Below, piece by piece: positions 53,754 to 62,507 of a stretch of DNA of 64,000 nucleotides. The DNA comes from an uncultured Lachnospiraceae bacterium (lineage in GTDB: Bacteria; Bacillota; Clostridia; Lachnospirales; Lachnospiraceae): positions 29,455 to 93,454 of the forward strand of contig CAKRAK010000007.1 in assembly GCA_934294885.1 (NCBI GenBank), written 5' to 3'. The notes beneath the pieces were generated by a model. That model saw only the letters and a program-made list of their open reading frames with translations, was not told where the DNA came from and made no database searches. Made by a program: the position numbers and the translations under genes. Numbering within the stretch: the stretch's first letter is position 1; each line of letters starts with the position of its first letter.

Positions 53754-54881
53754 TCAGCCTGCCCGGCTTGCAAGATCAATCTGCTGTACATAGCCCGTTG
53801 TTCCGGTAGACTCTCGAAGATAAATACCGGTCTGGCGAACCATAGCCTTTGTCTCATTGGTTTCCAAATCATTGTGACTGAACAAAGTTCCGGCAGAGCC
53901 TAAGTAAATGGCTCCCACATCAGCTTCCTTTAATCCTGTTAAATGATCCTTTCCGGAAGTATCCCTTGTCCAGATTTTTAATTTGGAATAGATGGAATCA
54001 TTCTCATCAATCCAACCGTTGCCATCTTCATCATAAGCGGCTAAATCCTTAAATCCATTACCGGAGGTAGTTCCGAATAATTCACTGCCGTCATCAATGA
54101 TACCATTATCATTGGCATCTAAGGCAAGGAAACCGGAACCTGCTTCTAACTGACTGATTTCTTCCTTTGTACCGTCACAATCCAGATCAAACATAAAAGT
54201 CTGGTCGCTGATGGTTTCCGGTGCATCGGAAAGATGGATTACCAAAGGATCTGTCAGAATGTATTCCGTTGTTTCACAAAGGACTTCTGATTTTTCCATA
54301 AAGGAGCGGCTCATTTCCATAGATATGTTAAAATCAATTCTTCTTCCGTCTTCTGTCTCTACGACGCCATTGCTGGTAAAGGATGTTGTCTCTTCCTCTG
54401 AATAGGTTATTTCCATATAGTCCTGTCTCGTCCAAAAGCTTCCCGGTTGACTGCTGCTTGTAGTCAGATCCAACAGGGATGAGGACTGAGAGGCGGAACT
54501 GCCAATACCTAATAACTGATTCCGGATTCGTTCCATAAATGCTTCGATTTCCTGTAATAACTGATTCTGAAGCTGGGCAAGAGAGGTTCTTGCCGGCTGA
54601 ATCCGGTTCCCTGTTTTTCCAAGGTTGGAATACAAATCAGATGACAAAGGATGTTCCGTATCCTGGCCGTTTCTCGAATCCGATGTATTTTCTTTGTTGC
54701 TGCTAACGGTGGAAGTAATTGAACTCTGGCTTGATCTGTAGTATGCCATAAGGAAATTACTGCCTTGTGTGTACGAGTTACCTGTTCCCGGTTGTGTTTT
54801 TGTCGTTGACTGGGAAATTCTCATGCTGCTTGAGTAAGCTCTGTTGGAGCTCATGTTGATTGTGCTTGAATTAATTTTCAT
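53754..54881 (-). CDS. EF-hand/dockerin-like calcium-binding protein of unknown function
   Basis: 375 residues from the ATG at 54881, which has AAGGGTG 6 bases upstream; the frame is open to 54908. The first ~130 residues are Ser/Thr/Asn-rich and low in structure. The second half has DLDCDGTKEE, LDANDNGIIDDGSELFG and YDEDGNGWIDENDSIYSKL, which are Ca-loop patterns with Asp/Asn ligands. There is no clear signal peptide, so the location is uncertain. Similar proteins occur in motile bacteria with unknown roles. It is a lone gene, convergent with cheB. Confidence 0.78.
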   Translation of the reverse strand: MKINSSTINMSSNRAYSSSMRISQSTTKTQPGTGNSYTQGSNFLMAYYRSSQSSITSTVSSNKENTSDSRNGQDTEHPLSSDLYSNLGKTGNRIQPARTSLAQLQNQLLQEIEAFMERIRNQLLGIGSSASQSSSLLDLTTSSSQPGSFWTRQDYMEITYSEEETTSFTSNGVVETEDGRRIDFNISMEMSRSFMEKSEVLCETTEYILTDPLVIHLSDAPETISDQTFMFDLDCDGTKEEISQLEAGSGFLALDANDNGIIDDGSELFGTTSGNGFKDLAAYDEDGNGWIDENDSIYSKLKIWTRDTSGKDHLTGLKEADVGAIYLGSAGTLFSHNDLETNETKAMVRQTGIYLRESTGTTGYVQQIDLASRAG

Positions 54882-55188
54882 ACAATTCACCCTTTCTTCT
54901 TTTTTCACCAGTCTAACCAGAATTAAGAGATGTATGTATCATATATGAAATCAAGCACCAGCCTAACCAACTTATATATCGAAACATTTTGCCGGAAACT
55001 GTATAGCTTTCCGTAAAATGGAAGTATTGATACCATGAATTCCCCAATGTCCTGCCTTTTGACGTAATTTCCGTGTATTTGAATTTATTTCATTTACAAA
55101 ATTGCCAATTGTAAGTATAATATTTCCTAATGTTGTTTCATATTTGATTGCGAAACGCTTAGCAAATAAAAAAGAAAGAGGAAAAACT
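54882..55188. other. Divergent gap between the EF-hand-like gene and tgt
   Basis: 307 bases with no gene and no clear promoter by consensus. ATTGCGAAACGCT at 55147-55159 equals part of the outer arm of palindromic element copy C (from 41118), so this may be a leftover of another copy. Otherwise nothing is recognised. Confidence 0.35.
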
Positions 55189-56319
55189 ATGTACAAGGTT
55201 TTAAAGAAGGATGGAAATGCCAAACGTGCTACGTTAGAAACCGTACACGGAACCGTACAGACTCCTGTTTTTATGAATGTAGGAACCATTGCAGCCATTA
55301 AAGGAGCGGTGGCAACCACTGACTTACAGGAGATTGGTACCCAGATAGAGCTTTCCAATACCTATCATTTACATGTGAGACCGGGTGACCATATTGTAAA
55401 GCAGCTTGGGGGACTTCACAAATTTATGAATTGGGATAAGCCGATTCTGACAGATTCCGGTGGATTTCAGGTGTTTTCATTAGCGGGGCTTCGTAAGATA
55501 AAAGAAGAGGGTGTTTATTTTAACTCTCATATAGACGGAAGAAAGATTTTTATGGGACCTGAGGAAAGTATGCAGATTCAGTCAAATCTTGCATCTACCA
55601 TTGCCATGGCATTTGATGAATGTGCACCGGCATTAGCGGAGCGTACCTATGTTGAGAATTCTGTGGCACGGACGACCAGATGGCTGGCAAGATGTAAGGC
55701 AGAGATGCAGCGTCTGAATTCCTTAGAGGACACCATTAATCAGAATCAGCTGTTGTTCGGTATCAATCAGGGTGCAATCTATAAGGATATCCGGATTGAC
55801 CATGCAAAGCGTATATCTGAGCTGGAATTGGACGGATATGCTATCGGAGGTCTGGCAGTAGGAGAGACTCATGAGGAGATGTACCATATTATAGAAGAAA
55901 CGGTGCCATATCTTCCGGGGGACAAACCAACTTATCTGATGGGGGTTGGTACACCGGCGAATATTATAGAGGCTGTTGACAGGGGAATTGATTTCTTTGA
56001 CTGTGTATACCCGAGCCGTAACGGACGTCACGGACATGTATATACCAACCATGGTAAGCTGAATTTATTCAATGCAAAATACGAATTAGATACAAGACCG
56101 ATTTCAGAAGAATGTAATTGTCCGGCATGTAGAAATTATTCAAGAGCATATATCAGACATTTGTTAAAGGCAAAAGAAATGTTAGGAATGCGTCTTTGTG
56201 TCTTGCATAATTTGAATTTTTATAATAATATGATGAGTGAGATTCGAGAAGCAATCGAAGAAAATCGTTATCAGGAATATAAAAAGATGAGACTGGACGG
56301 TTTTCAACAAGGAGAGTAA
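55189..56319 (+). CDS. tgt: Queuine tRNA-ribosyltransferase
   Basis: 376 residues from the ATG at 55189, with AGAGGA upstream; the frame is open to 55102 but the chosen start gives the family length. Asp89 is in LTDSGGFQVFSL, Asp271 in DFFDCVYPSRNGRHG is the expected nucleophile, and the zinc site is CNCPACRNY plus a later His. It exchanges guanine for preQ1 at the wobble position of tRNAs with GUN anticodons. yajC follows after 12 bases, the common tgt - yajC order. Confidence 0.96.
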   Translation: MYKVLKKDGNAKRATLETVHGTVQTPVFMNVGTIAAIKGAVATTDLQEIGTQIELSNTYHLHVRPGDHIVKQLGGLHKFMNWDKPILTDSGGFQVFSLAGLRKIKEEGVYFNSHIDGRKIFMGPEESMQIQSNLASTIAMAFDECAPALAERTYVENSVARTTRWLARCKAEMQRLNSLEDTINQNQLLFGINQGAIYKDIRIDHAKRISELELDGYAIGGLAVGETHEEMYHIIEETVPYLPGDKPTYLMGVGTPANIIEAVDRGIDFFDCVYPSRNGRHGHVYTNHGKLNLFNAKYELDTRPISEECNCPACRNYSRAYIRHLLKAKEMLGMRLCVLHNLNFYNNMMSEIREAIEENRYQEYKKMRLDGFQQGE

Positions 56320-56331
56320 AGGAGATTAGTT

Positions 56332-56649
56332 ATGTATTCAATGTTATTAGAAAGTAGTGGAGCTGCAGGTGGCTCATTAGTTGCAACAGGTGTTATGGTT
56401 GTTATCTGGATCGCATTTATGTATTTTATTTTGATGCGTCCTCAGAAGAAGCAGCAAAAGCAGATGGACGAGATTCGTTCTAATTTGAAGGCAGGAGATA
56501 ATATCATGACAACCGGTGGATTTTACGGTGTTGTTCTTGATGTTGTAGATGATACGGTTATCGTTGAATTTGGTAACAACAAAAACTGTCGTATCCCAAT
56601 GCATAAGAATGCGATTGCAGAGGTTGACAAAGGAGAAGATGCAGAATAA
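56332..56649 (+). CDS. yajC: Preprotein translocase subunit YajC
   Basis: 105 residues. One membrane segment at about residues 15-36 is followed by the conserved ILMRPQKKQQKQ and a soluble domain with GDNIMTTGGFYGVV. YajC is an accessory subunit of the Sec translocon next to SecDF. AAAGGAGA precedes the ATG. Together with tgt it forms a small operon. The secDF genes that often follow are not here, since a terminator and the minus-strand ABC genes come next. Confidence 0.95.
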   Translation: MYSMLLESSGAAGGSLVATGVMVVIWIAFMYFILMRPQKKQQKQMDEIRSNLKAGDNIMTTGGFYGVVLDVVDDTVIVEFGNNKNCRIPMHKNAIAEVDKGEDAE

Positions 56650-56718
56650 TAACCTGCATTGCATTGTCAGAAAAATATAATGACAGATTTTATTTTGTAA
56701 TAGAATTAACATGAAAAT

Positions 56719-56758
56719 ACAACTGCCCGAACGGTTTCGTTCGGGCAGTTGTTGTTTT
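56719..56758. terminator. Bidirectional terminator between yajC and the ABC permease
   Basis: ACAACTGCCCGAAC pairs with GTTCGGGCAGTTGT around a short loop, with GTTTT on the plus side and a T run on the minus side. It serves both convergent units. Confidence 0.9.
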
Positions 56759-58262
56759 ATGGTGTCAATACCTTTTCCTTTGTGCCTAATTGGTCTAACT
56801 GTTGATAGATGATATCTTTATTATCTTCTGTTATCGGATAGGAGAAGGATCTGCCTGTGTTGTTTTTATTTTTTTCACCGCTGTAGACATCAATATTGAT
56901 CATTCCGATGGAATCCATTCTGTCTGCAACCGGCTGATGCTGAATTTCATTTTGTCTGTCTTTTATGAACTGTTCTAAGTCCGAAAGCTTGTTACTGTTA
57001 ATCCGGTAATAATATTTGCAGTTCCCGTTATATGAGGAATTTTCCGGATCATCCTTATCAGAATAGGTTGTATATTCCATTACCCTTACGGAGATATAAG
57101 GATTTTTGACGGAGTCAATGGAAATTGTATATCGGTTGGTTCCAATTAAGAAAACGACCATGATTACCATAAGTATGCCCCAGCGGAGAAGGGATGTTTG
57201 CTTGAAGACCCGGATACTCCGATACAGAATTACATTGGATAACCAGTAAAACAGCAGTGTACCGATTATGACCAAAACCAGTATATACGGGAACTGGGCA
57301 GAATAGGAATATTGGTTCACGATATTATACAGTAAAATATAGTACATGATATAGGTAAATAACAATGAACTGCATATCGTAAATACAATTCGGAACACTT
57401 CTCTTGCCCATGGGAATACGACAAATTCTCCGGTTGTTTCCACATTACGCTTCTTATATAAATATATGGCGAATAAAAACATAATGGCAGAAGGAATTAA
57501 GGATAACAATACAAAAATGCAGTCTTTTGCATTCAGGGCAAGGACAACCTGATCCATATTGTCATAATGGGAGATCTCATAATGCCTCATGAAAAATACA
57601 ACCGGTGACAATCGGGATATTCTGAAAAAATTCGATGTAAAATCATTTGCGCCATAGATATACAGGCTTCTTAATGCTTGAAAGAGACTGTATAAACCGG
57701 GGAAAAGTCCATTTAGCACCATGTAGATCAAAAACGCCATTCCTCCGTTGCCTGTTAACATGACAACAAGACATGCCAGATTATAAAAAAGGATGTGTTC
57801 GATGATGAACTGTACAAATCCCCAGGCAAATGCACCGGAAGGTGTCACCCCAAATACCAATCCTAGTAAGCAAAGAGCAAGAATTGATAATATTACCGGA
57901 ATCATCAATAAAACAAAGCCTGCACAGTAGTGGCTTACAAATAAACCTTCCCTTGTCACAGGAAATGCATGAATACTGTAAGATTCCTTTTCCTTGCTAA
58001 GATATTGGAATACATAAACTGCAAATAATATAGCAGCAATCAGTGCGGTAAATCCTCCGGAATTCAAGCCTTCAATTGTCCGTGCGAAGGTTATATCCGG
58101 ACTATTGCCTCCAAGCGTGGTAAAATTACTGTAAAAATTGTTCAGAGTAGGAAGAACACTGATTAATTGTAATATAATTCCATAGAACAGTGCCATTGGC
58201 CAAAACCGATGGATATCGGATGAAAATATGGTTTTGTTACATGAGCAGTTCTTTAACTTCAT
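56757..58262 (-). CDS. ABC transporter permease (YtrC/D-like)
   Basis: 501 residues. An N-terminal cytoplasmic stretch of about 20 residues precedes roughly ten membrane segments up to about residue 360. The last ~130 residues form a soluble domain with YYYRINSNKLSDLE. It has no similarity to sugar permeases. It overlaps the ATPase gene by 26 bases. With the GntR regulator and ATPase it fits the YtrABC type of cell-envelope-stress exporters. The substrate is unknown. Confidence 0.85.
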   Translation of the reverse strand: MKLKNCSCNKTIFSSDIHRFWPMALFYGIILQLISVLPTLNNFYSNFTTLGGNSPDITFARTIEGLNSGGFTALIAAILFAVYVFQYLSKEKESYSIHAFPVTREGLFVSHYCAGFVLLMIPVILSILALCLLGLVFGVTPSGAFAWGFVQFIIEHILFYNLACLVVMLTGNGGMAFLIYMVLNGLFPGLYSLFQALRSLYIYGANDFTSNFFRISRLSPVVFFMRHYEISHYDNMDQVVLALNAKDCIFVLLSLIPSAIMFLFAIYLYKKRNVETTGEFVVFPWAREVFRIVFTICSSLLFTYIMYYILLYNIVNQYSYSAQFPYILVLVIIGTLLFYWLSNVILYRSIRVFKQTSLLRWGILMVIMVVFLIGTNRYTISIDSVKNPYISVRVMEYTTYSDKDDPENSSYNGNCKYYYRINSNKLSDLEQFIKDRQNEIQHQPVADRMDSIGMINIDVYSGEKNKNNTGRSFSYPITEDNKDIIYQQLDQLGTKEKVLTP

Positions 58263-59139
58263 AGTGTTCGCCTCCTAACTCGTAGATAAATATTTCCTCA
58301 AGGGATAACGGTAACAGATCAATAAAAAATGGGTTATGCTTATTAAAATATTCTAATATCGCTTCCTTTTGCCCTCTGATAATCCATGTGTGAACCCGTC
58401 CCGTATGGGAGTGATTTAATACGGAAAATGTATCCGGAACAGCAGGAATCTCTTCTGTGGAGAAAGCAGCCTGTACTTTATGAATGTTGTCCTGTAGTTC
58501 AGATAAGGAATGTTCCAGTATGATCTGACCGTGGTGCATAACACCGACATAATCGCAGACATCCTCTAGTTCTCTCAGATTATGAGAGGAAACCAGTACA
58601 GTAAGATTATCTTTGCTTACTGCTTCCAATAAGATTTTCCAAATCTGTCTTCTCATAACAGGGTCTAAGCCATCCACCGGCTCATCTAATATAAGTACCT
58701 CTGTTTTGCAGGAGATTGCCAGTAAAAATGCAACCTGCTTCTGCATACCCTTTGACATGCTTCTGATTGGCATATTTTCCTTTAGTTCAGGAAAGCATGG
58801 CAGGATTTCTGTATAGAGCTCTTCGCTAAAATTCGGATACAAGCCCTTGTAAAGTAATTTTAATTCCTTAATATCCGATTGACGGAAATAGAATATATCG
58901 TCCGGGATATATGCCATTCGTTTCTTTGCTTCGGGATTTTCGTAGATATCCGAATCCTCCAGCTTCACCGTTCCGGAATCAGCCCGGAAGATTCCCATAA
59001 TATGACGGATTAATGTTGATTTTCCTGCCCCGTTAGGGCCTACCAGACCATATACAACCCCTTTGGGAACCTGTATATTTGTATGGTTTAATGCCGGAAA
59101 GCCGTTGAAGCTTTTGCATAAGTCCTTGCCTGTAATCAT
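58237..59139 (-). CDS. ABC transporter ATP-binding protein (YtrB-like)
   Basis: 300 residues. Walker A GPNGAGKST is at 34-42, the signature region is SMSKGMQKQ and Walker B is EVLILDEPVDGLDP. The C-terminal ~70 residues are an extension seen in CcmA/YtrB-like ATPases. Its start overlaps the GntR gene and its end the permease gene, so the three are translationally coupled. Confidence 0.92.
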   Translation of the reverse strand: MITGKDLCKSFNGFPALNHTNIQVPKGVVYGLVGPNGAGKSTLIRHIMGIFRADSGTVKLEDSDIYENPEAKKRMAYIPDDIFYFRQSDIKELKLLYKGLYPNFSEELYTEILPCFPELKENMPIRSMSKGMQKQVAFLLAISCKTEVLILDEPVDGLDPVMRRQIWKILLEAVSKDNLTVLVSSHNLRELEDVCDYVGVMHHGQIILEHSLSELQDNIHKVQAAFSTEEIPAVPDTFSVLNHSHTGRVHTWIIRGQKEAILEYFNKHNPFFIDLLPLSLEEIFIYELGGEHYEVKELLM

Positions 59140-59504
59140 AGGTTCGCACCTCCTTTATTCTGTAATCGTCTGATTAACTCATCCTTTGTAATGCCGATAA
59201 GCGTCAGTTCCTCGATATAGTGGTCAAATTGTTGTAGTTTTTCTTCTCTTTGTTGTGGACTTAAGCCGGACTGTTCTGCAACATAGCTCCCCTTTCCGGG
59301 AACGGAATAGATAAAGCCTTCCTGCTCCAGCTCCCGATAGGCACGTTGTATCGTGTTGGGATTAATGGTAAGAGAGGTTGCTGTTTCTCTTACAGATGGC
59401 ATCTTCTCATCCTTATGTAAAACACCCTGTAGTATTAATTTGCGATAGCCGTCCTTCACCTGTTCGTAGATGGGTTTGCTATCCCGGTAATCTAACTGTA
59501 TCAA
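59136..59504 (-). CDS. GntR-family regulator, YtrA-like
   Basis: 122 residues. The winged helix (KMPSVRETATSLTINPNTIQRAYRELEQEG) takes residues 10-75, and a short helical tail replaces the effector domain, the YtrA layout. YtrA-type repressors are the first gene of an ABC exporter operon and respond to cell-wall-targeting agents. Repeats with CTAACTGTAT next to its start may be its operator. AAAGGAGGA precedes the ATG. Confidence 0.9.
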   Translation of the reverse strand: MIQLDYRDSKPIYEQVKDGYRKLILQGVLHKDEKMPSVRETATSLTINPNTIQRAYRELEQEGFIYSVPGKGSYVAEQSGLSPQQREEKLQQFDHYIEELTLIGITKDELIRRLQNKGGANL

Positions 59505-59550
59505 ATGAATTCCTCCTTTCTAACTGTATTAATAATGATGGTACGGTTAG
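59492..59550 (-). promoter_or_regulatory. Candidate operator of the YtrA-like regulator
   Basis: CTAACTGTAT occurs at 59492-59501 and 59520-59529. The second also forms an inverted repeat with TACGGTTAG at 59542-59550 (13-base spacer). The repeats span the start of the GntR gene and its upstream region, a common place for autoregulation. Confidence 0.4.
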
Positions 59551-59582
59551 TGTAGCATGGAGAAGGGAGGATGTCAAATGGG

Positions 59583-59623
59583 AAAAATAAAAATGCCCAT
59601 GCATTAATGATATGCAGGGGCAG
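59583..59623 (-). terminator. Terminator of the AgrC/AgrA-like operon
   Basis: Read on the minus strand, TGCCCC and TGCATAT pair with ATGCAT and GGGCA, followed by TTTTTATTTTT. It starts 5 bases after the stop of the LytTR gene. Confidence 0.85.
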
Positions 59624-59627
59624 ATTC

Positions 59628-60335
59628 TTAATTCACACTGTCAAGGTACATCAAGTATCGGTCTTTAAATTCCGTATATTTTCTATAGGTCAGATAGGAA
59701 CGATATCGTTCATTAAATAAATATATCATACGATGGTCAAAATGATTTACATGCTTAAAGTTAATAATATAGCTTCGATGGGGCTGGAAGAATTGATTTT
59801 CATCCAATTTTTCTTTCCAATAATTCATGTTGTGAATGGAGAGGTAGTCATCCGATGTTGTTCGCACGATTACCTTTCTTCCCAGGGCTTCAATCATGAT
59901 GATATCGGATGTATACACAGTATAATTATCTTCTTTTGTTTCTATTATCATTTTCTGAACGTTCGTATTATAAACATATAAGGCATCCTTTATATTGCGG
60001 AATAGACGGTCTTTGTCCAGTGGTTTTGATAAATAACGAAATGCGTGAAAACGTAGGGCTTCGTCTAAGTAATCATTATATGAGGTAATGATAATAAAGA
60101 TAACCTTTGGATTTTGTTCCTTTAGTTTTCTTCCGGTGTGAATACCACTTACACCTGTCATTTCTACGTCCAGAAAGACAATGTCAAAGGATATAGATTG
60201 TGCGAGAAGCTCTTCTCCGCTATGGTAGATGAATAAAGAGACATCTTTTATCTTATGTTCCTTTATATATTCATTTACGTATTGTTCTAATTGTTTGCAA
60301 AATAATGGATCATCATCACAAATGGCAAAAGTCAT
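59628..60335 (-). CDS. AgrA-like LytTR response regulator
   Basis: 235 residues. The receiver has Asp56 in FDIVFLDVEMTG and the acidic start CDDD. The C-terminal LytTR DNA-binding domain (about residues 130-232) includes FFQPHRSYIINFKHV, the usual HRSYIVN core. Such regulators bind paired 9-base sites and activate peptide-signal genes. Its start overlaps the end of the kinase gene by 4 bases. A target motif candidate lies before agrD and before the lipoprotein gene. Confidence 0.92.
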   Translation of the reverse strand: MTFAICDDDPLFCKQLEQYVNEYIKEHKIKDVSLFIYHSGEELLAQSISFDIVFLDVEMTGVSGIHTGRKLKEQNPKVIFIIITSYNDYLDEALRFHAFRYLSKPLDKDRLFRNIKDALYVYNTNVQKMIIETKEDNYTVYTSDIIMIEALGRKVIVRTTSDDYLSIHNMNYWKEKLDENQFFQPHRSYIINFKHVNHFDHRMIYLFNERYRSYLTYRKYTEFKDRYLMYLDSVN

Positions 60336-61651
60336 AAATTTTCCTCCGATTTATTAAATAGTATAAGTACAGTATGAAACTCTTTTGTTGATTTCTCATA
60401 GTAGCATTGCATGGAACCATGGTATTTGGTCGTGACCTTTTCGATACTTCGCAAGCCAATGCCATGATACATTTTATCCTCTTTTTGCGTCTGATAGTGC
60501 AGTCCGGTTTTTTGAGGAGCGGTACGACATGAATTGGTGCAGGAGATAAGGGTGGAACCGTTTTTCTGTGTTGTAACAACCTTTAATTCAATGTGTGCAT
60601 TGGGAATATCCATTGAAGATTCAATCGCATTATCAATGATATTACAAAACAGTGCAGTAATATCTTCTTTTTCCATGAAGTCAATCTCCGCATTTTGAGC
60701 ATCTATTTTCAAGAGAATATGGTTGCTCTGACATATCGGAACATATTTACTCACAATCATATTGAAGAAATCATTTTTAGAAAAATGAAAGGTTCGAATT
60801 AATGATGTATCAGCTAATATGCGGTCTGTATATTCCTTTGCTGCCGTGTCGTTATTTTGTTGGCAAATATAAGAAATTGCCTGTAAATGTCTTTTTATAT
60901 CATGAACCAGTATTTTTTGATTTTCATCCTGTTGCTCGAGCAGTTTGTTGTAGCGGACTGCATCGGATGAAATCTGTAAATCCAGTTCCAGCTTTGTGAT
61001 CTTTTGTTGGCGGCTTTGAATATATTCAAATAAGAAGATGATAAGAAAATTGATAAATAAAATACAAAGAGCACTGATAAAAATCAGATGTTCATATATC
61101 TCAGGAAAAGAAATGTTTTCCAAAAGTCTGTAAAATATAATCAGGATGAGCACAGACAGAATGGGAACTACAGAAATCAAATAATATATTTTCCCGGATT
61201 CCGTAGATTTTTTCGTTCTTTTTCGGAAAAGACAGGCAATGATAAATAAGAAAACAAAATATAAGCTTTTTCCGATAAGGAAATATAAAATGAACAGGGA
61301 GTATTTAAAATCTGCGCTTTTGTAGTCAAAATAAACAGAGCCAAGAAAACTTCCGGCTAATAGTTCACTGGATGCCATTATGATTGTCATGATAAGTGGA
61401 TAGAATAATGATGACAGAAATGTGGAATCATAAATGAAAAAAACAATAACAAAATTTGCTATAATAAAGCTGAGGATATTTACGCTTGTATTGTGGAGAA
61501 AGGATACTGCATATTGCATAAAATAGGCAATAAAATAAAAGAAAAAAGACTTCCTTTTTGAAGAAACATTGTCCAATATACTACTGAAAAAGTACAAACT
61601 AATAAAAGCTTCGGTAACGTATGTAATTAAATATGTTAAAGCAACACTCAT
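60332..61651 (-). CDS. AgrC-like GHKL sensor histidine kinase
   Basis: 439 residues. Six to seven membrane segments cover residues 1-210, followed by a coiled coil and a GHKL kinase. The likely phospho-acceptor His250 is in LVHDIKRHLQAI, the N box is IDNAIESSMD and the G box is GIGLRSIEK. This is the AgrC layout, in which the membrane part binds a cyclic peptide. It is co-transcribed with the AgrA-like gene. A GAGGGG lies upstream of the start. Confidence 0.92.
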   Translation of the reverse strand: MSVALTYLITYVTEAFISLYFFSSILDNVSSKRKSFFFYFIAYFMQYAVSFLHNTSVNILSFIIANFVIVFFIYDSTFLSSLFYPLIMTIIMASSELLAGSFLGSVYFDYKSADFKYSLFILYFLIGKSLYFVFLFIIACLFRKRTKKSTESGKIYYLISVVPILSVLILIIFYRLLENISFPEIYEHLIFISALCILFINFLIIFLFEYIQSRQQKITKLELDLQISSDAVRYNKLLEQQDENQKILVHDIKRHLQAISYICQQNNDTAAKEYTDRILADTSLIRTFHFSKNDFFNMIVSKYVPICQSNHILLKIDAQNAEIDFMEKEDITALFCNIIDNAIESSMDIPNAHIELKVVTTQKNGSTLISCTNSCRTAPQKTGLHYQTQKEDKMYHGIGLRSIEKVTTKYHGSMQCYYEKSTKEFHTVLILFNKSEENL

Positions 61652-61744
61652 AGATAACCCCTCCTGTGAATGTATCTATGATATAAAAAAATACAATTTT
61701 AATCAAGGGATGTGGACAAATTTAAATAATCGATAAATAATAAG

Positions 61745-62077
61745 CTAGCTTTTATCATCTCGTCTTTTCTCTGCAAGATATTTAACAAGGTATTCTGTGA
61801 GCCGAACATCTTCATCTGAACAGACATGAAGATTATCGACTATATTTTGAGGAACGTTGTTAGAATGTAAGTTTCCTAGAAATAGGTAATCAGGTGTAAT
61901 TTTTAACTGCTCACAAATCGCACATATTAAATCATAGCTTGGCTTTGCTTTTCCGTTTTCCAGTGCTGACAGGTGATTGGGTGTTATATCTAAAAGCTCC
62001 GCTAATTCAAATTGCTTATAGCCCAAAGCTTCTCTTCTTTTTCTAACTCTATTACCAAAAGATTGTAATTCGTACAT
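61745..62077 (-). CDS. XRE-family transcription regulator
   Basis: 110 residues. The helix-turn-helix at about residues 8-62 reads FGNRVRKRREALGYKQFELA and ITPNHLSALENGKAKPS. The C-terminal ~45 residues are acidic with a possible helix. It lies upstream of the AgrC-like gene and is divergent from agrD. It may control the locus, but a target cannot be read from the sequence. Confidence 0.9.
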   Translation of the reverse strand: MYELQSFGNRVRKRREALGYKQFELAELLDITPNHLSALENGKAKPSYDLICAICEQLKITPDYLFLGNLHSNNVPQNIVDNLHVCSDEDVRLTEYLVKYLAEKRRDDKS

Positions 62078-62229
62078 TATTTCTTTCTCCTTAAAAAAAT
62101 TATATTTATTGTATCAATCAAAGAATTAAAAATGAACAAATTGAAATCTAACTATTATATATGAGATTAAGAAAAAGATTAATTAAAATCTAAAAAATAA
62201 ATTGCAGTTGTATAAAATGGGGGTTTACA

Positions 62230-62293
62230 TACAAGAATTTAACAAAACTTACAAGAATATGTCGTTTCGTGCATATGGGGTGGATTGATAAAC
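62230..62293 (+). promoter_or_regulatory. Candidate AgrA-type control region of agrD
   Basis: ACAAGAAT occurs at 62231-62238 and 62251-62258, 20 bases apart, a spacing typical of LytTR binding sites. It is followed by TGTCGTTTCGTGCA (62260-62273). The same 14 bases occur at 63182-63195 before the lipoprotein gene. The agrD start is 82 bases beyond. A weak -10 (TAAACA, 62289-62294) lies 18 bases after a TTTCGT. Confidence 0.6.
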
Positions 62294-62354
62294 AAAAATG
62301 TTATAACATGGACTGTGTCAAGATGATTCATATTATATTAGGAGGGAAAGTATT

Positions 62355-62507
62355 ATGAAGAAAACACAGAATGAGTTCAAACAGTTAACCGCTAAAGCAG
62401 TATCAAACGTACTGGGAAATCAGCTGAAAAGAGATGCAAATAGTGCATCATGTGCATTTTTGTATCAGCCAAAAGAACCAAAGGGTTTGGAGAGATTCAA
62501 GAAGTAG
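62355..62507 (+). CDS. agrD: AgrD-like cyclic autoinducer peptide precursor
   Basis: 50 residues. The N-terminal ~25 are amphipathic and basic, as in AgrD. Cys33 is followed by AFLY and then QPKEPKGLERFKK. Clostridium perfringens AgrD has the similar CLWFT then HQPEEPKSL, so the mature signal is probably a thiolactone of CAFLY, cut before QP. The tail here is basic, while staphylococcal tails are acidic. AGGAGG is 9 bases before the ATG. The TAG directly abuts the agrB ATG. Short genes like this are often missed by gene callers. Confidence 0.88.
   Translation: MKKTQNEFKQLTAKAVSNVLGNQLKRDANSASCAFLYQPKEPKGLERFKK

Noticed and set aside
55147..55159. Full palindromic element upstream of tgt
   Set aside because: Only 13 bases of one outer arm are present; no core or opposite arm was found, so it is at most a remnant.
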